Part shown: piece after piece, positions 1-8,982 of the stretch | How the letters are laid out: each line of letters starts with the position of its first letter | Numbering within the stretch: the first letter of the stretch is position 1 | DNA from: Legionella gratiana | GTDB lineage: Bacteria > Pseudomonadota > Gammaproteobacteria > Legionellales > Legionellaceae | Assembly (NCBI RefSeq): GCF_001467695.1 | Contig: NZ_LNYE01000020.1 | Span: 336,681-400,680, forward strand | Direction: 5' to 3' | Length of the DNA: 64,000 nt | Translations under genes and position numbers: made by a program | The notes under the pieces: generated by a model | Databases searched by the model: none | Seen by the model: only the letters and a program-made list of their open reading frames with translations | What the model was told of the DNA's origin: nothing

Positions 1-56
1 CGATTCAGAGTAAAAGCGGGAATGCGCAGCATTTATACGGGATCCAGTATCACTTT

Positions 57-81
57 ATTTTTTATATCGAATTGACGTTAA
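57..81. repeat. Copy of the palindromic intergenic repeat (family A, one arm)
   Basis: An arm of the dispersed repeat whose core reads TTTTATATCGAATTGACG, close to the consensus ATCGAACTCACGTTAA. Just upstream (about 23-50) is a segment, GCATTTATACGGGATCCAGT, that matches in reverse the interior of the element at 35736-35895. This is therefore probably a piece of the same element type. It sits at the 3' end of the leftward gene at 78 and may act as its terminator. Confidence 0.6.
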
Positions 82-1097
82 GTAGTTCCAGGCAATCGCT
101 CTAAAGCATTACATTTATCTAATGCATCAAGAAAATCTGCGGGAGATAATGCCTTTAGTTTTTCGTTAATAGGTAATTGCAGTAAAAGTGGGGGTATTTC
201 TTGTACCCCTTTATTTTTTAGCTCCTGTGTAATCTGAGCATTTAACTTCTTGATCACCTTAACCGTACACATACCTACAAATGGAGAACAAATAAGCGTA
301 GCAGGGTTTTTCTCTTCAGAATGAAAATGTTTCTCAGCGGACGATCCTTGCTGAATACTTACATGATGAATAGGTCCAATTAATTCAGCATCGTGGATTT
401 CACGTTGAATCGCACTAAACTTCCTTTCTAATTGTTGCAACCAATTATCACCCAAATGTTTTTTTAAGTACCTTTTTGTTTCATCATCTTCAATCAATTT
501 ATCCAACTTAATTTTATATACTTCGCTATACAGAAACTCTGTTAAAACAAACTCATCTTTTCGATAATTCATACGTGGTACCATGGGCGCACCTTTCATC
601 GCTTTAATTTCAAAAACCATATCAGAAGAAGCAGTAAGTTCTTTAGAAAAACCTTCTTCTGATGCCTTCTTAGCATCCATATAAATTTGGGACAAAGAAG
701 AAGTATCGATTAATAACCCCATACGTTCAAATATCGCCAAATCAGATACAAGAGATGCAAGATCAAATAAAATCCCGCGTTTCGCTAAAGTTATATGCTC
801 ATATTGGCTAAAACGAAGTTTCTGCCAGTGTCTCGACTTAAATGTTAAATGCCGTACTATACGGTTCACATTAAAACTGATTCCTGTATCTTGTTGTTCT
901 AATTTTCCCAACTCCAGTAGTTGTTTGTTTAATTCCATATTGCCTATCGATTTTTCTAAAAAAGCAATAGCTTGATTCTTTTCCTCAGCAATTAACTCAT
1001 CCTGTTGCTCAGAGGTAATTGCCCTATCCAATAAACATAGGCTATCCAAATCATCGCTACTAAGCCCTATTGCCTGAATTATCTCTTCTCTTTTCAT
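78..1097 (-). CDS. Hypothetical protein, 339 aa, second gene of a two-gene operon
   Basis: I do not recognise this protein. It is hydrophilic, has no signal peptide or obvious membrane span, and is rich in charged residues with predicted helices at residues 20-60. The start ATG has AGGTGATTT before it and overlaps the stop of the upstream 122-residue gene by four bases (ATGA), so the two are translationally coupled. Soluble, cofactor-less proteins of this kind in Legionella are often Dot/Icm substrates, but no clear C-terminal signal is visible here (tail ERLPGTT). Function unknown. Confidence 0.75.
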   Translation of the reverse strand: MKREEIIQAIGLSSDDLDSLCLLDRAITSEQQDELIAEEKNQAIAFLEKSIGNMELNKQLLELGKLEQQDTGISFNVNRIVRHLTFKSRHWQKLRFSQYEHITLAKRGILFDLASLVSDLAIFERMGLLIDTSSLSQIYMDAKKASEEGFSKELTASSDMVFEIKAMKGAPMVPRMNYRKDEFVLTEFLYSEVYKIKLDKLIEDDETKRYLKKHLGDNWLQQLERKFSAIQREIHDAELIGPIHHVSIQQGSSAEKHFHSEEKNPATLICSPFVGMCTVKVIKKLNAQITQELKNKGVQEIPPLLLQLPINEKLKALSPADFLDALDKCNALERLPGTT

Positions 1098-1462
1098 AAA
1101 TCACCTGATTCAACAAATGAGTAATAACGAAGCATAATTTCTTCTACTAAATTGTTAACAAAATTAATAAGCAAGCTAGGGAATAGCTCATCATTAATGT
1201 TTTCTTGGGCTTGAAAAAGTAAGTACTGCTGGGCAATAAAATTAACCATCTCATTAATCCGTTCAGGTTTTGCCAAATAAAAAAAACAATCGGGTAATGC
1301 AATCACAATTTTATTAATTAATTTCTGAGCATCAGTATCTGAAATACCTAGAACAAAAGATATGGCAGAAATTGTGTGATACTTTGCATGTATATTTGCT
1401 TCGCAATATTGATCTACAATTTCATAAATCTCTCTGGCAGACTGCTCTTTTCTTGGGTGCAT
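1094..1462 (-). CDS. Hypothetical protein, 122 aa, first gene of a two-gene operon
   Basis: A small, mostly helical acidic protein of unknown function. AGGAG lies 8 bases before the ATG, a strong ribosome binding site, and the stop overlaps the start of the 339-residue gene at 1097 by four bases. No motif is recognised. The coupling suggests the two products work together, for example as a small partner and its larger target, but that is inference. Confidence 0.7.
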   Translation of the reverse strand: MHPRKEQSAREIYEIVDQYCEANIHAKYHTISAISFVLGISDTDAQKLINKIVIALPDCFFYLAKPERINEMVNFIAQQYLLFQAQENINDELFPSLLINFVNNLVEEIMLRYYSFVESGDL

Positions 1463-1564
1463 AGGCGTTACTCCTATTCACTTGCATCTATCCGTATAAT
1501 AATCCCTAATAATTCAATTTTAGACCAAATTTCTGAAAATCCTACTTCGAGATTATCTGCATTG

Positions 1565-1632
1565 AACCTAGAAAAAGTAGTTGGTGCCGTAGCGAGCGAG
1601 TTAAAGATGCTGAAGATGTTTTTTCTAGGTTG
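1565..1632. repeat. Inverted repeat, family B (CCTAGAAAAAG ends)
   Basis: The left end reads AACCTAGAAAAAGTAGTTG and the right end TTTTTTCTAGGTT, giving complementary ends around a variable centre. Related ends recur at 2591-2687, 43737-43790 and 55731-55874, with a half copy near 22612. It lies between the start of the 122-residue gene and the end of the pirin gene, where it could form a bidirectional hairpin. Confidence 0.65.
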
Positions 1633-1640
1633 AATCAGAC

Positions 1641-2468
1641 TTAGAATCTTCCACTGCGAAAATCATCCATGGCCTGTATTATTTCTTCCTGGTTATTCAT
1701 CACAAAAGGTCCATGTCGCATTATAGGTTCATGAATTCGAGCAGCTGCAATCATGATACATTGACAGGCGGTCTCTCCTCTTAAAAATAAAACCTCACCT
1801 GAACCCAACTTTGCCAAAGTATCGTGTTGAACCAATTGTTCGTCAATATGAACGGTTCCTGAGATAACAAGAAGAATAGCCTGGTAATCATTAGGAATAT
1901 GTTGTCGCATACTCGCCCCAGGAGGCAAAATAATATCAAAAAATAAAGGATCTGTTGCAATGCCACTAATTGGTGAACTTGTACCCCTATCCGTTTGACC
2001 GGCAATGACCTTAATTTGAGCTCCAGAATCATTTGTTTCCACGGGCAATTGCCCGCTTAACATTTCTTGATACCGTGCTGGTTTCATTTTTTCTACTGCA
2101 GGTAAGTTCAACCATAGCTGCAAACCATGTAATCGACCATTAGCTGAAGGCATTTCTGAATGAACAATTCCTTTTCCAGCAGTCATCCACTGAACATCTC
2201 CCGCACTAATAACTCCTTTATGGCCTTTATTGTCTTCATGAGTAATACTGCCATCAAGCAAATAAGTAATCGTTTCGAAACCACGATGAGGATGAGCGGG
2301 AAATCCTGCCATGTAGTCCAATGGATCAGCACTATTGAAATAATCAAGCAAGAGCAGAGGCTCAAAATCATTGGTTTGTTCTATACCAATATAGCGGTGT
2401 AATTTTACACCGGCGCCCTCGCGCACTAGAATGCCTTTAATTAATCGCTCTACTTTAATTTCGCGCAT
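1641..2468 (-). CDS. Pirin family protein
   Basis: A 275-residue two-cupin protein of the pirin family. The N-terminal cupin carries the family signature PAHPHRGFETITYLLDG, followed by TAGKGIVHSEMP. In characterised pirins the His/His/His/Glu residues of these motifs bind iron. The C-terminal cupin (about residues 170-270) is more degenerate, as is usual. Some bacterial pirins are quercetin dioxygenases and others are regulatory; the sequence does not decide. I place the start at the ATG with GGAG seven bases upstream. A TTG seven codons further upstream is in frame but has no good ribosome binding site. Stands alone between repeats. Confidence 0.9.
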   Translation of the reverse strand: MREIKVERLIKGILVREGAGVKLHRYIGIEQTNDFEPLLLLDYFNSADPLDYMAGFPAHPHRGFETITYLLDGSITHEDNKGHKGVISAGDVQWMTAGKGIVHSEMPSANGRLHGLQLWLNLPAVEKMKPARYQEMLSGQLPVETNDSGAQIKVIAGQTDRGTSSPISGIATDPLFFDIILPPGASMRQHIPNDYQAILLVISGTVHIDEQLVQHDTLAKLGSGEVLFLRGETACQCIMIAAARIHEPIMRHGPFVMNNQEEIIQAMDDFRSGRF

Positions 2469-2590
2469 GAATACACTCCATGTTGGCAATGACTCTAATT
2501 TCCTAATCCTTTTCTATAGCATAGTCCAAAATAACCAAAAATTTGAATTTACATACTAAAATTAATTACCTTTGATTCTTGCAAAATAAT

Positions 2591-2687
2591 CCTAGAAAAA
2601 GCAGTTGGGTCCGTAACGAGCAAGCTAAAAATACGGTAGGTTCAGTGCTCTTAGCTCGCATAGTAGGACCCAACTGCTTTTTCTAAG
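2591..2687. repeat. Inverted repeat, family B, overlapping the end of the sensor kinase gene
   Basis: Near-perfect arms: CCTAGAAAAAGCAGTTGGG with CC at the left (2591-2612), and its complement ending in CTTTTTCTAAG at the right (2666-2687). The interior also contains self-complementary segments (CGAGCAAGCTA against TTAGCTCGC). The right arm encodes the last residues of the histidine kinase that reads leftward from 4327, and the hairpin would also serve as its terminator. Confidence 0.75.
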
Positions 2688-4327
2688 ATAATACTAAAGC
2701 TCGCTCCATTTAATATTTTCGAATCCTCTATTGAAAGCATCCCACCATGCAAACTCACTATGGATTTCGTAATCGATAAACCAAGTCCAATATGTTTTCC
2801 TGTAGTGTCACTTGAATTTAATGTTGTAAATGGCTCAACAATTTTTTCTCTATCTCGTTTACGTACTCCTGGGCCATCATCATCTACGCGGATCGTCGCT
2901 GATTTATTTTGATATTCCAAACTTACTCGTATCTCTTTATGGGCGTATTTAAGCGCATTACTAATGAGATTATTTACTGCGTGGTACAACAATTTAGGAT
3001 CAAATAATATAAATTCATTATCATTTTGTTGGTAATTAAATAATACCTTTATTCCATAAGATTGATGATTTTTTAACAAATTCTCCAGCCATTGACGTAA
3101 ATTAAGCTGCTCCTTGTTTATTTTAAGTTCGTTTGTGGCGCTTTGTGAGTATAGTAAAAAAGTGCTGACCAACCTATTCAATTCTTGCGCATCTTCTTCG
3201 ATGCTTTCAAAGTGTTCTTGTTCTTCACTGGACTGAGTTTTTAATTTTTTTAAAGAATCAAGAGCTAATTGTATGGTATATAAAGGCGTGCGAATTTCAT
3301 GGGCGACAAATCGAGCCATATTTTGTTGTGACTGCATGAGTTCATTTATTTTGTTACCCATAGCAACAACATTTTCATAAACGCCTCTTAAGGTTGAAAA
3401 GCGATTTAGGTTCACATCATAATTAAAGTGACCTTGGCTATATTCCTGCGTTAATTTATATATTTTTGCGCTGTTTCTACTAAATAACCAGGTGAGAAGC
3501 ACCACAGCAAAAACAGTCAAAAAAGTTATCGTTATAACAAAATATAGTTGAATCTCAGATAATCGAAGTGAAAAATAGGGATAGTTTAATGGCCCCACAG
3601 TTATTATTTTATCACTATCAGGAATTTTAAAATAAACTGTTGTTATAGGATTTTCACCAGATGGAATATCATAAACTACATCATTATGTATTAACTTGTT
3701 TCTTGCTATATAAGAACTATTTTTATTATGAACTGATGTGAGTTTTAAAGGAATTTGATACTGATGCTGGAGCTTATCTACTGCCTCCTCCCATTTGCTC
3801 ATTGGGATAGTCGTTAATGTGCTTAAAATAAGAGTTCGCATCAAATAGGTTGCACCTTGAACCATATCATTGATTGATGCCCCCATCCGTACTTTTAAAA
3901 CAGAAGAACTCTTGTTAATCCGTTTGTAGGCATAAACATCATGAATACTATACGTCAAAAACATCAGATTTTTTGCATCTTTATAAACAATTTTACCTGC
4001 CAGCAATTGTTCTTTTTCTGTATCTGAGAAATGTAGGGAATTCAGATCAACAACTTGCGCAATATTCTGATTGTGTGAAAATAACTTTTTTAACTCCTCA
4101 TTAGACCTATTTCGAAACGCTGCTGTAGCGAATGTCGCAACAGATTTATTTGACTCGTTTGACTTTAGTAGTATTTGCTCTAGCACGGAAAAATTACCTA
4201 CTCCTAAAATGTCCTGAGTTTTTTGAGACATTATTCGTATTGAGTGCGTAAAGGATAGATAAAAACCTAAAAGAATAATAAAAAGGATTAACAAGGAGAC
4301 GAAAATTGTTTTTAAGTATAATTTCAT
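2651..4327 (-). CDS. Sensor histidine kinase
   Basis: A 558-residue inner-membrane sensor kinase. There is an N-terminal membrane segment (residues 7-27), a periplasmic domain of about 230 residues, a second membrane segment (261-282) and a HAMP-like linker. The HisKA domain has the phospho-acceptor His343 in HEIRTPL, and the HATPase domain has N-box NLISNALKYA, G1 DDGPGV and G2 GLGLSIT. The start ATG overlaps the response regulator stop by one base (TAATG), so the pair is co-translated. The overall arrangement resembles RstB/CpxA-class kinases, but the signal is unknown. The last ten residues (EKAVGSYYAS) are encoded by a family-B repeat, which suggests the original C-terminus was replaced. 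Confidence 0.93.
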   Translation of the reverse strand: MKLYLKTIFVSLLILFIILLGFYLSFTHSIRIMSQKTQDILGVGNFSVLEQILLKSNESNKSVATFATAAFRNRSNEELKKLFSHNQNIAQVVDLNSLHFSDTEKEQLLAGKIVYKDAKNLMFLTYSIHDVYAYKRINKSSSVLKVRMGASINDMVQGATYLMRTLILSTLTTIPMSKWEEAVDKLQHQYQIPLKLTSVHNKNSSYIARNKLIHNDVVYDIPSGENPITTVYFKIPDSDKIITVGPLNYPYFSLRLSEIQLYFVITITFLTVFAVVLLTWLFSRNSAKIYKLTQEYSQGHFNYDVNLNRFSTLRGVYENVVAMGNKINELMQSQQNMARFVAHEIRTPLYTIQLALDSLKKLKTQSSEEQEHFESIEEDAQELNRLVSTFLLYSQSATNELKINKEQLNLRQWLENLLKNHQSYGIKVLFNYQQNDNEFILFDPKLLYHAVNNLISNALKYAHKEIRVSLEYQNKSATIRVDDDGPGVRKRDREKIVEPFTTLNSSDTTGKHIGLGLSITKSIVSLHGGMLSIEDSKILNGASFSIILEKAVGSYYAS

Positions 4328-5031
4328 TATTTATCGTTCCATGAATCCGATAAAAATAGATATCCTTTACCATAAATCGTTTTAATTCGATAAGGATGAT
4401 CGACATTATCGCCCAATATCTTTCTTAATCGTGAGATCTTAAGGTCAATACTTCGGTCTACCCCATCGTATTCTCTGCCACGTAGCGCATAAGCAATATT
4501 ATCTCGACTCAAAACAGTATCAGCATTCTTTGCTAATAGAGTCAGTAGTTCATATTCACTTGGACTTAAATCAATAAGTTTCCCAGAATAACTTACGCTT
4601 TTTTTGATTAAATCAATAAATAAATTATCAAATTGAATTTTTTTAGGAGCTACAATTAAATTTGGTCTTCTTAAAAGCGCAACTATTCGTGCTTTTAATA
4701 CCTCTTCTTTAACGGGCTTAGTTATATAGTCATCCGCTCCAAGTTTAAGGCTAGTTACCTCGTTTTGCGCTGTGTTCAAAGCAGTTAACATCAATATCTT
4801 ACCGTGATATTCATCACGTACTGTTTCACAAATCTGCTCCCCATTCATTCCTGGCAGCATGATGTCAAGAATCACTAAATCGGGTTGCTCTCTAATAATA
4901 CGGTAGACAGCGCTATCACCTCGAGACTCTGTAGCAATATCATACCCCTCATCAGTAAGCATTTTTTTTAAATACTTGACTAATTTGAGGTTATCTTCAA
5001 CCAACAGGATGTTTGCTTTCATAGTTTCCAT
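4327..5031 (-). CDS. OmpR-family response regulator
   Basis: A 234-residue DNA-binding response regulator and cognate partner of the kinase that follows it. The receiver domain (residues 5-120) has the acidic pair in LVEDN, the phospho-acceptor Asp56 in VILDIMLPG, the conserved Thr in LMLTALN and the Lys in ITKPV. The winged-helix trans_reg_C domain (135-230) ends with the typical YRIKTIYGKGYLF. Two start codons are possible (ATG at 5031, or three codons later before KANILLVED). Neither has a strong ribosome binding site. Confidence 0.93.
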   Translation of the reverse strand: METMKANILLVEDNLKLVKYLKKMLTDEGYDIATESRGDSAVYRIIREQPDLVILDIMLPGMNGEQICETVRDEYHGKILMLTALNTAQNEVTSLKLGADDYITKPVKEEVLKARIVALLRRPNLIVAPKKIQFDNLFIDLIKKSVSYSGKLIDLSPSEYELLTLLAKNADTVLSRDNIAYALRGREYDGVDRSIDLKISRLRKILGDNVDHPYRIKTIYGKGYLFLSDSWNDK

Positions 5032-5136
5032 TTCGATGAGGATTAATATTATTGTAGTACTACTTTACCCTCAGATTTGGACAAGTGTACGGCATGAAAC
5101 TCCTTAAGTGCTAGGCAATTCGATCTATATTTGCTC

Positions 5137-6645
5137 TTACAAAACAGTTAAATATTCTTGAAACAGCGTTGTAGGCAAATGCTGGCCTTGGCCAAATAGA
5201 TTCATAAGAATAACAATAGTTGAATCGGTTTGAGGATGATACATCACCAATGAGGTATACCCTACAAATTCACCGGTATGTCCAATCCATTCATCAATTT
5301 CCCCAATACCCATCCCATACTTATCGTATTCAGGGCAATTAACTGGTCCTCGTCCAGGAACAGTATCGGCACAGGGTGAAAACACAATAGGCATCAAACT
5401 ACCTAGGCGTATCGATTGCATCGCCGGGGTCAACAATAGACCTTTTCCTAAAGCAACGCCCCAAACGTGTAAATCTTCCAGACGTGAAATCATTGCACCT
5501 GAAGCGGCTGCGCCTGTAGGGCTGGTATTAGTAAGATCTTCAAGTGGATTAAAGCCATAACCATGAGCAAAAGGCTCAGGGATAGGGAGTGTATTTAGAT
5601 AAAACGTATTCGATAATTTAAGTGGCAGAAGTAAACGCTGGGTAATTTCATTCGCTATTGGACGATTCGTCACCATTTCAATAATTATCCCTAAAATCAC
5701 AGTGTTCGTATTGGAATAATGCCAATTAGCTCCGGGAGAAAAATAAGGAAGATTAGTATTTGCAATTGAAACAAGCTCCATGGGCAACCAGATTCGTGTT
5801 AAATCACTGACAAACTCATTCACAAAATTAGGATCTTCCGTATAATTAAATATACCACTGGTCATTTCAGCAAGTTGTGCCATGGTTGAATTATCATTTT
5901 GCAGACCAGGTATAAATTGACTTAAAGGAGTGGTTAATTGCAGTAATCCTTCTTCAATTAATTGCAACATGACTGTCACAGTAAATGATTTAGTGATACT
6001 GCCTATTCGGAAATGATCGGCGCGGCTTATCGGTCTTAAAGTTGCCAAATCCGCGACCCCTTCTTCTATAATTAGTTGCCCCTGTCCGCCAATCCAGACG
6101 CCAGATACGATCCCAGGAACCCCATATTGTTGTTTTATATGCTTCGTCATTGCACGTAATTGAGCAGCTGTCGTATCAGGTAAACATCGGCCCGGGAAAC
6201 AAGGAGCAATATGGACACTCAATTGATCCTGGAAACTGGGTCGAGAACAGAGAAATGAACTCGGACTATTATCTCCTTCGCCTTTGGTTTTACAAATCAC
6301 TGGTCCAGTATGTGTGGATTTCATAAGACCTGCATTTAATTGCAGAGTGAGCAGACAAGACTTTTTGGGAGCGAGTAAAAAAGGATTACTGCATAATCCA
6401 TCGCCTGTTAGTTGCGTCACTCCACGAATTGGAGCCATAGTAAGTAATCGAGTTATTTTGGTGTTATTGGTAACCTGATACTGCGCAGAACTTATCTCAT
6501 TGGCAAGTAGTCTATTAGGCGCTTTTTTTATAGCAACGATAGAGAATGTTGGTTTTGCAACTGTATTGCTTGTGCTTGCTTGCAGCATAAAAGAAGCAAG
6601 GAATAGCAAGCCGCCAATAAAATAGTGTAATCGCTTTTGATTCAT
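5137..6645 (-). CDS. Secreted serine hydrolase of the beta-lactamase/PBP4* family with N-terminal extension
   Basis: A 502-residue exported protein. The signal peptide spans residues 1-24 (KRLHYFIGGLLFLASFMLQAS). Next comes a Cys-containing domain of about 130 residues with an immunoglobulin-like pattern (four cysteines, probably disulphide bonded). A class C beta-lactamase-like domain runs from about residue 160, with SxxK in SITKSFT, YxN in HYSNTNT and an HTG in IGHTGEFVGY replacing KTG. Members include D-aminopeptidases, esterases and carboxypeptidases, so the substrate cannot be named. The start is the ATG before NQKRLHY; an in-frame TTG ten codons upstream would destroy the signal-peptide pattern. 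Confidence 0.88.
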   Translation of the reverse strand: MNQKRLHYFIGGLLFLASFMLQASTSNTVAKPTFSIVAIKKAPNRLLANEISSAQYQVTNNTKITRLLTMAPIRGVTQLTGDGLCSNPFLLAPKKSCLLTLQLNAGLMKSTHTGPVICKTKGEGDNSPSSFLCSRPSFQDQLSVHIAPCFPGRCLPDTTAAQLRAMTKHIKQQYGVPGIVSGVWIGGQGQLIIEEGVADLATLRPISRADHFRIGSITKSFTVTVMLQLIEEGLLQLTTPLSQFIPGLQNDNSTMAQLAEMTSGIFNYTEDPNFVNEFVSDLTRIWLPMELVSIANTNLPYFSPGANWHYSNTNTVILGIIIEMVTNRPIANEITQRLLLPLKLSNTFYLNTLPIPEPFAHGYGFNPLEDLTNTSPTGAAASGAMISRLEDLHVWGVALGKGLLLTPAMQSIRLGSLMPIVFSPCADTVPGRGPVNCPEYDKYGMGIGEIDEWIGHTGEFVGYTSLVMYHPQTDSTIVILMNLFGQGQHLPTTLFQEYLTVL

Positions 6646-6906
6646 TTTTCTTATACCAAAGTTGGATTCTATCAATCTTCTAAGCAGGATAATGGAGAAC
6701 CAGGTTTTTGTTTTTCAATCCACGCTGAATGATTTCTCATTATTAATAATACAGATTATCTACGATTACCGAATATATCAATAATTCTTTCACCCAGTTT
6801 TGTGACAAAATAAGGCCAATTGATACAAGTATTATACAATTAATGATTTGTGTTTCAGTATAATGAATTTATCAACGCATTGAACAGTAACACCCAGGAA
6901 ACATAC

Positions 6907-8238
6907 ATGAAAGAAAAAATTATCAAATTAGCAACTTCACTTGTTGACTTAAGTTCATTGACCTCTAAGCCGCAATCTGATGTAGAAAAAATTAGGAGGG
7001 AAGCCATGATATCGCAAGTAAGTGTGGCTACAGTGATAGGCAATGGCTCGCCTATAACCCATGGCTATGGAGATGTAGCCGTAGACACTGTTTTCGGAGC
7101 TGCATCACTGAGCAAACCCGTATTTACTTACCTTGTATTAAAGCTCATAGACGCTGGAAAACTCTCTTTAGATATGAATGGTCTCAATAACATTTTGCCT
7201 TTTAAGGCTTTTTGTGAAGAACATGGTTTTAAATGGAACAATGATGAAGAAATTAATGAAGAGGATATTTCACGTATTAATGCATTTACCCCTGCCATGA
7301 TTCTCTCTCATAAAACTGGCTTTGATTTAAGCCGAACAAATCAAGTGAATCATCAATTTGAACCGGGACAAGAATATTATCGATATTCAGGGCTCCCCTT
7401 ATTTTATTTGCAAAAAGTAATTGAAAAACTTCACGAACCGGAAAACCTTGAAGTACTTGCTCATAAATATGTGTTCGATCCCTTACACATGGACCATAGC
7501 AGTTTTGGTGAACAACCATGTGCCGCTAATAGCTTAACGACTACTGCTCAAGATTATGCGCTTTTTGTGCAAGCATGGATGAATGATAAAAAATTACAAT
7601 ATGCTTTTAATGAGCGAATTCGTATGACACAGGATCCCTGGGCGAAAGAGACTGTGTCCGATCAAAGGGATTTAAACTACGTGGCTGAATGTTTGGGATT
7701 TCAACTTGAACTAGATGAACAGGGTAAACCTCTTACTGCGTTTAAGACAAGCGATATGGGACCGTGGAGAGGATGGGTTGCAATCGATTTAAGTGATGAT
7801 TTAAAAGAAAGAAAAGCAACCGTATATTTTGCAAAGGGCCCAGATCCTGATGGCAACGGACATATCCTCGCTGAGGCATTAATGAAACCGAATTTTCAAT
7901 TAGACCATGGGCTTAGGTGGTTTAAAGAAAAATATGGCTTTGCCACTGGTTGGGAAGAAAACTGGGATGTGCTGCAAAAGGTACGATGTAACCGCGGAAT
8001 GAACTATCAAGAACAATCACCGACATTGCCCAAATCAGAGCAAAAAGTCATTGAACCTATTGAGAGCACTCAAAAAATGTTTCAGTTAATGCCACCTACC
8101 CCAAAACCAACACTAAAAACGATGCAATCTCAAGAGCAAGAAGCAAATTCAAATCAACCTATTCAAGAAGTTGAGGAAACAAGAAAGGATAATGAAACAC
8201 TAGAGGAGCGAGAATTTAATCTCACACTATCCTTTTGA
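6907..8238 (+). CDS. Cytosolic-type serine hydrolase (beta-lactamase fold) with effector-like C-terminus
   Basis: A 443-residue beta-lactamase-fold protein without a signal peptide. SxxK is visible in GAASLSKPVF, and the YxN position reads YRYSGLPL (YSG). The third motif is not obvious; a candidate is the SDMGPWRGW segment. The last 60 residues are a low-complexity Gln/Glu tail ending EEREFNLTLSF. An acidic run followed by a hydrophobic end resembles the C-terminal translocation signal of Dot/Icm substrates. I chose the ATG at 6907 because AGGA lies 9 bases upstream; a GTG at 6850 is in frame but lacks a site. Effector status is inference. Confidence 0.82.
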   Translation: MKEKIIKLATSLVDLSSLTSKPQSDVEKIRREAMISQVSVATVIGNGSPITHGYGDVAVDTVFGAASLSKPVFTYLVLKLIDAGKLSLDMNGLNNILPFKAFCEEHGFKWNNDEEINEEDISRINAFTPAMILSHKTGFDLSRTNQVNHQFEPGQEYYRYSGLPLFYLQKVIEKLHEPENLEVLAHKYVFDPLHMDHSSFGEQPCAANSLTTTAQDYALFVQAWMNDKKLQYAFNERIRMTQDPWAKETVSDQRDLNYVAECLGFQLELDEQGKPLTAFKTSDMGPWRGWVAIDLSDDLKERKATVYFAKGPDPDGNGHILAEALMKPNFQLDHGLRWFKEKYGFATGWEENWDVLQKVRCNRGMNYQEQSPTLPKSEQKVIEPIESTQKMFQLMPPTPKPTLKTMQSQEQEANSNQPIQEVEETRKDNETLEEREFNLTLSF

Positions 8239-8280
8239 TCCTTGAAGTCAACTTTTTGTCGTTATTTACTTAATCCTCTA

Positions 8281-8303
8281 AGGGCGCAGAACCTAAGCGC
8301 CCT
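8281..8303 (+). terminator. Hairpin downstream of the serine hydrolase gene
   Basis: AGGGCGC pairs perfectly with GCGCCCT around a nine-base loop, followed by ATTAAAATTTT. The T-run is weak but the position, 43 bases after the stop codon, fits a terminator. Confidence 0.6.
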
Positions 8304-8345
8304 ATTAAAATTTTAAAAATTACGGAGTTTAGGAGTTAAAACCTG

Positions 8346-8525
8346 CTACAAGAGCCGTGTTTTACTGTAAGCAGCAATTCTACCTCCAGACTCTTTATCT
8401 AATGAAGGTGTTAAACTAATCACCAATTTACCAGACTTAATGTCCTTTAAAGTTTGATCGGGGGCATTTTTTATATTTTCTGCAAATTGGTGCACTAAAA
8501 ATTCAATAAGCTTTTCACGTTTCAT
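8346..8525 (-). CDS. Small hypothetical protein, 59 aa, first copy of a tandem duplicate
   Basis: Reads MKREKLIEFLVHQFAENI at the N-terminus and GKLVISLTPSLDKESGGRI near the C-terminus. It is nearly identical to the 60-residue product at 8718-8900 for the first 49 residues and then diverges (AAYSKTRLL). The flanking DNA is duplicated as well. The family is unknown to me. Retention of the reading frame in both copies, with mostly silent differences, argues that it is a real gene. Confidence 0.65.
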   Translation of the reverse strand: MKREKLIEFLVHQFAENIKNAPDQTLKDIKSGKLVISLTPSLDKESGGRIAAYSKTRLL

Positions 8526-8611
8526 CTCATCATACCTTATCTATACTGCATCAAGAATAAATTCATGATGTTCTACAACGGACAACTAATAGATTAAAAG
8601 CCTTCGCAGCT

Positions 8612-8652
8612 TCAACAATCTATACCTATATCAGTTTTAGTATAGCCTATAC
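8612..8652 (-). pseudogene. Remnant of the tdk 3' end left by the tandem duplication
   Basis: Matches the last codons of tdk (the [10 protein letters not shown] end at 8983-9020) with several substitutions but is attached to nothing upstream. It marks the far end of the duplicated segment. Confidence 0.6.
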
Positions 8653-8717
8653 CATTGAATAATGCTGAAGAAGCCAAACGAACGTTCATTTATTTAACTG
8701 CGAGTGTCGGATCAAAT

Positions 8718-8900
8718 CTAAATTTTTATAAGCCGTTCGCTACTGTAACTCAGTCTCCCACCTGACTCTTTATCGAATGAAGGTGTTAAACTAATCACCA
8801 ACTTACCAGACTTAATGTCCTTTAAAGTTTGATCGGGAGCATTTTTTATATTTTCTGCAAATTGGTGCACTAAAAATTCAATAAGTTTTTCGCGTTTCAT
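8718..8900 (-). CDS. Small hypothetical protein, 60 aa, second copy of a tandem duplicate
   Basis: Same family as the product at 8346-8525. The sequence starts MKREKLIEFLVHQFAENI and ends SYSSERLIKI. It lies 82 bases downstream of tdk in the same direction. It has no signal peptide, no cysteines and no recognised motif. Confidence 0.65.
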   Translation of the reverse strand: MKREKLIEFLVHQFAENIKNAPDQTLKDIKSGKLVISLTPSFDKESGGRLSYSSERLIKI

Positions 8901-8982
8901 CTCATAATACCTTATCTATACTACATCAAGAATAAAATTCACGATGTTCTACAATGTACGTAGATTAAAAGCCTTCACAGCT

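Noticed and set aside
1376..1633. 85-codon rightward frame across the start of the 122-aa gene and the family-B repeat
   Set aside because: Antisense to a supported gene and partly made of repeat sequence.
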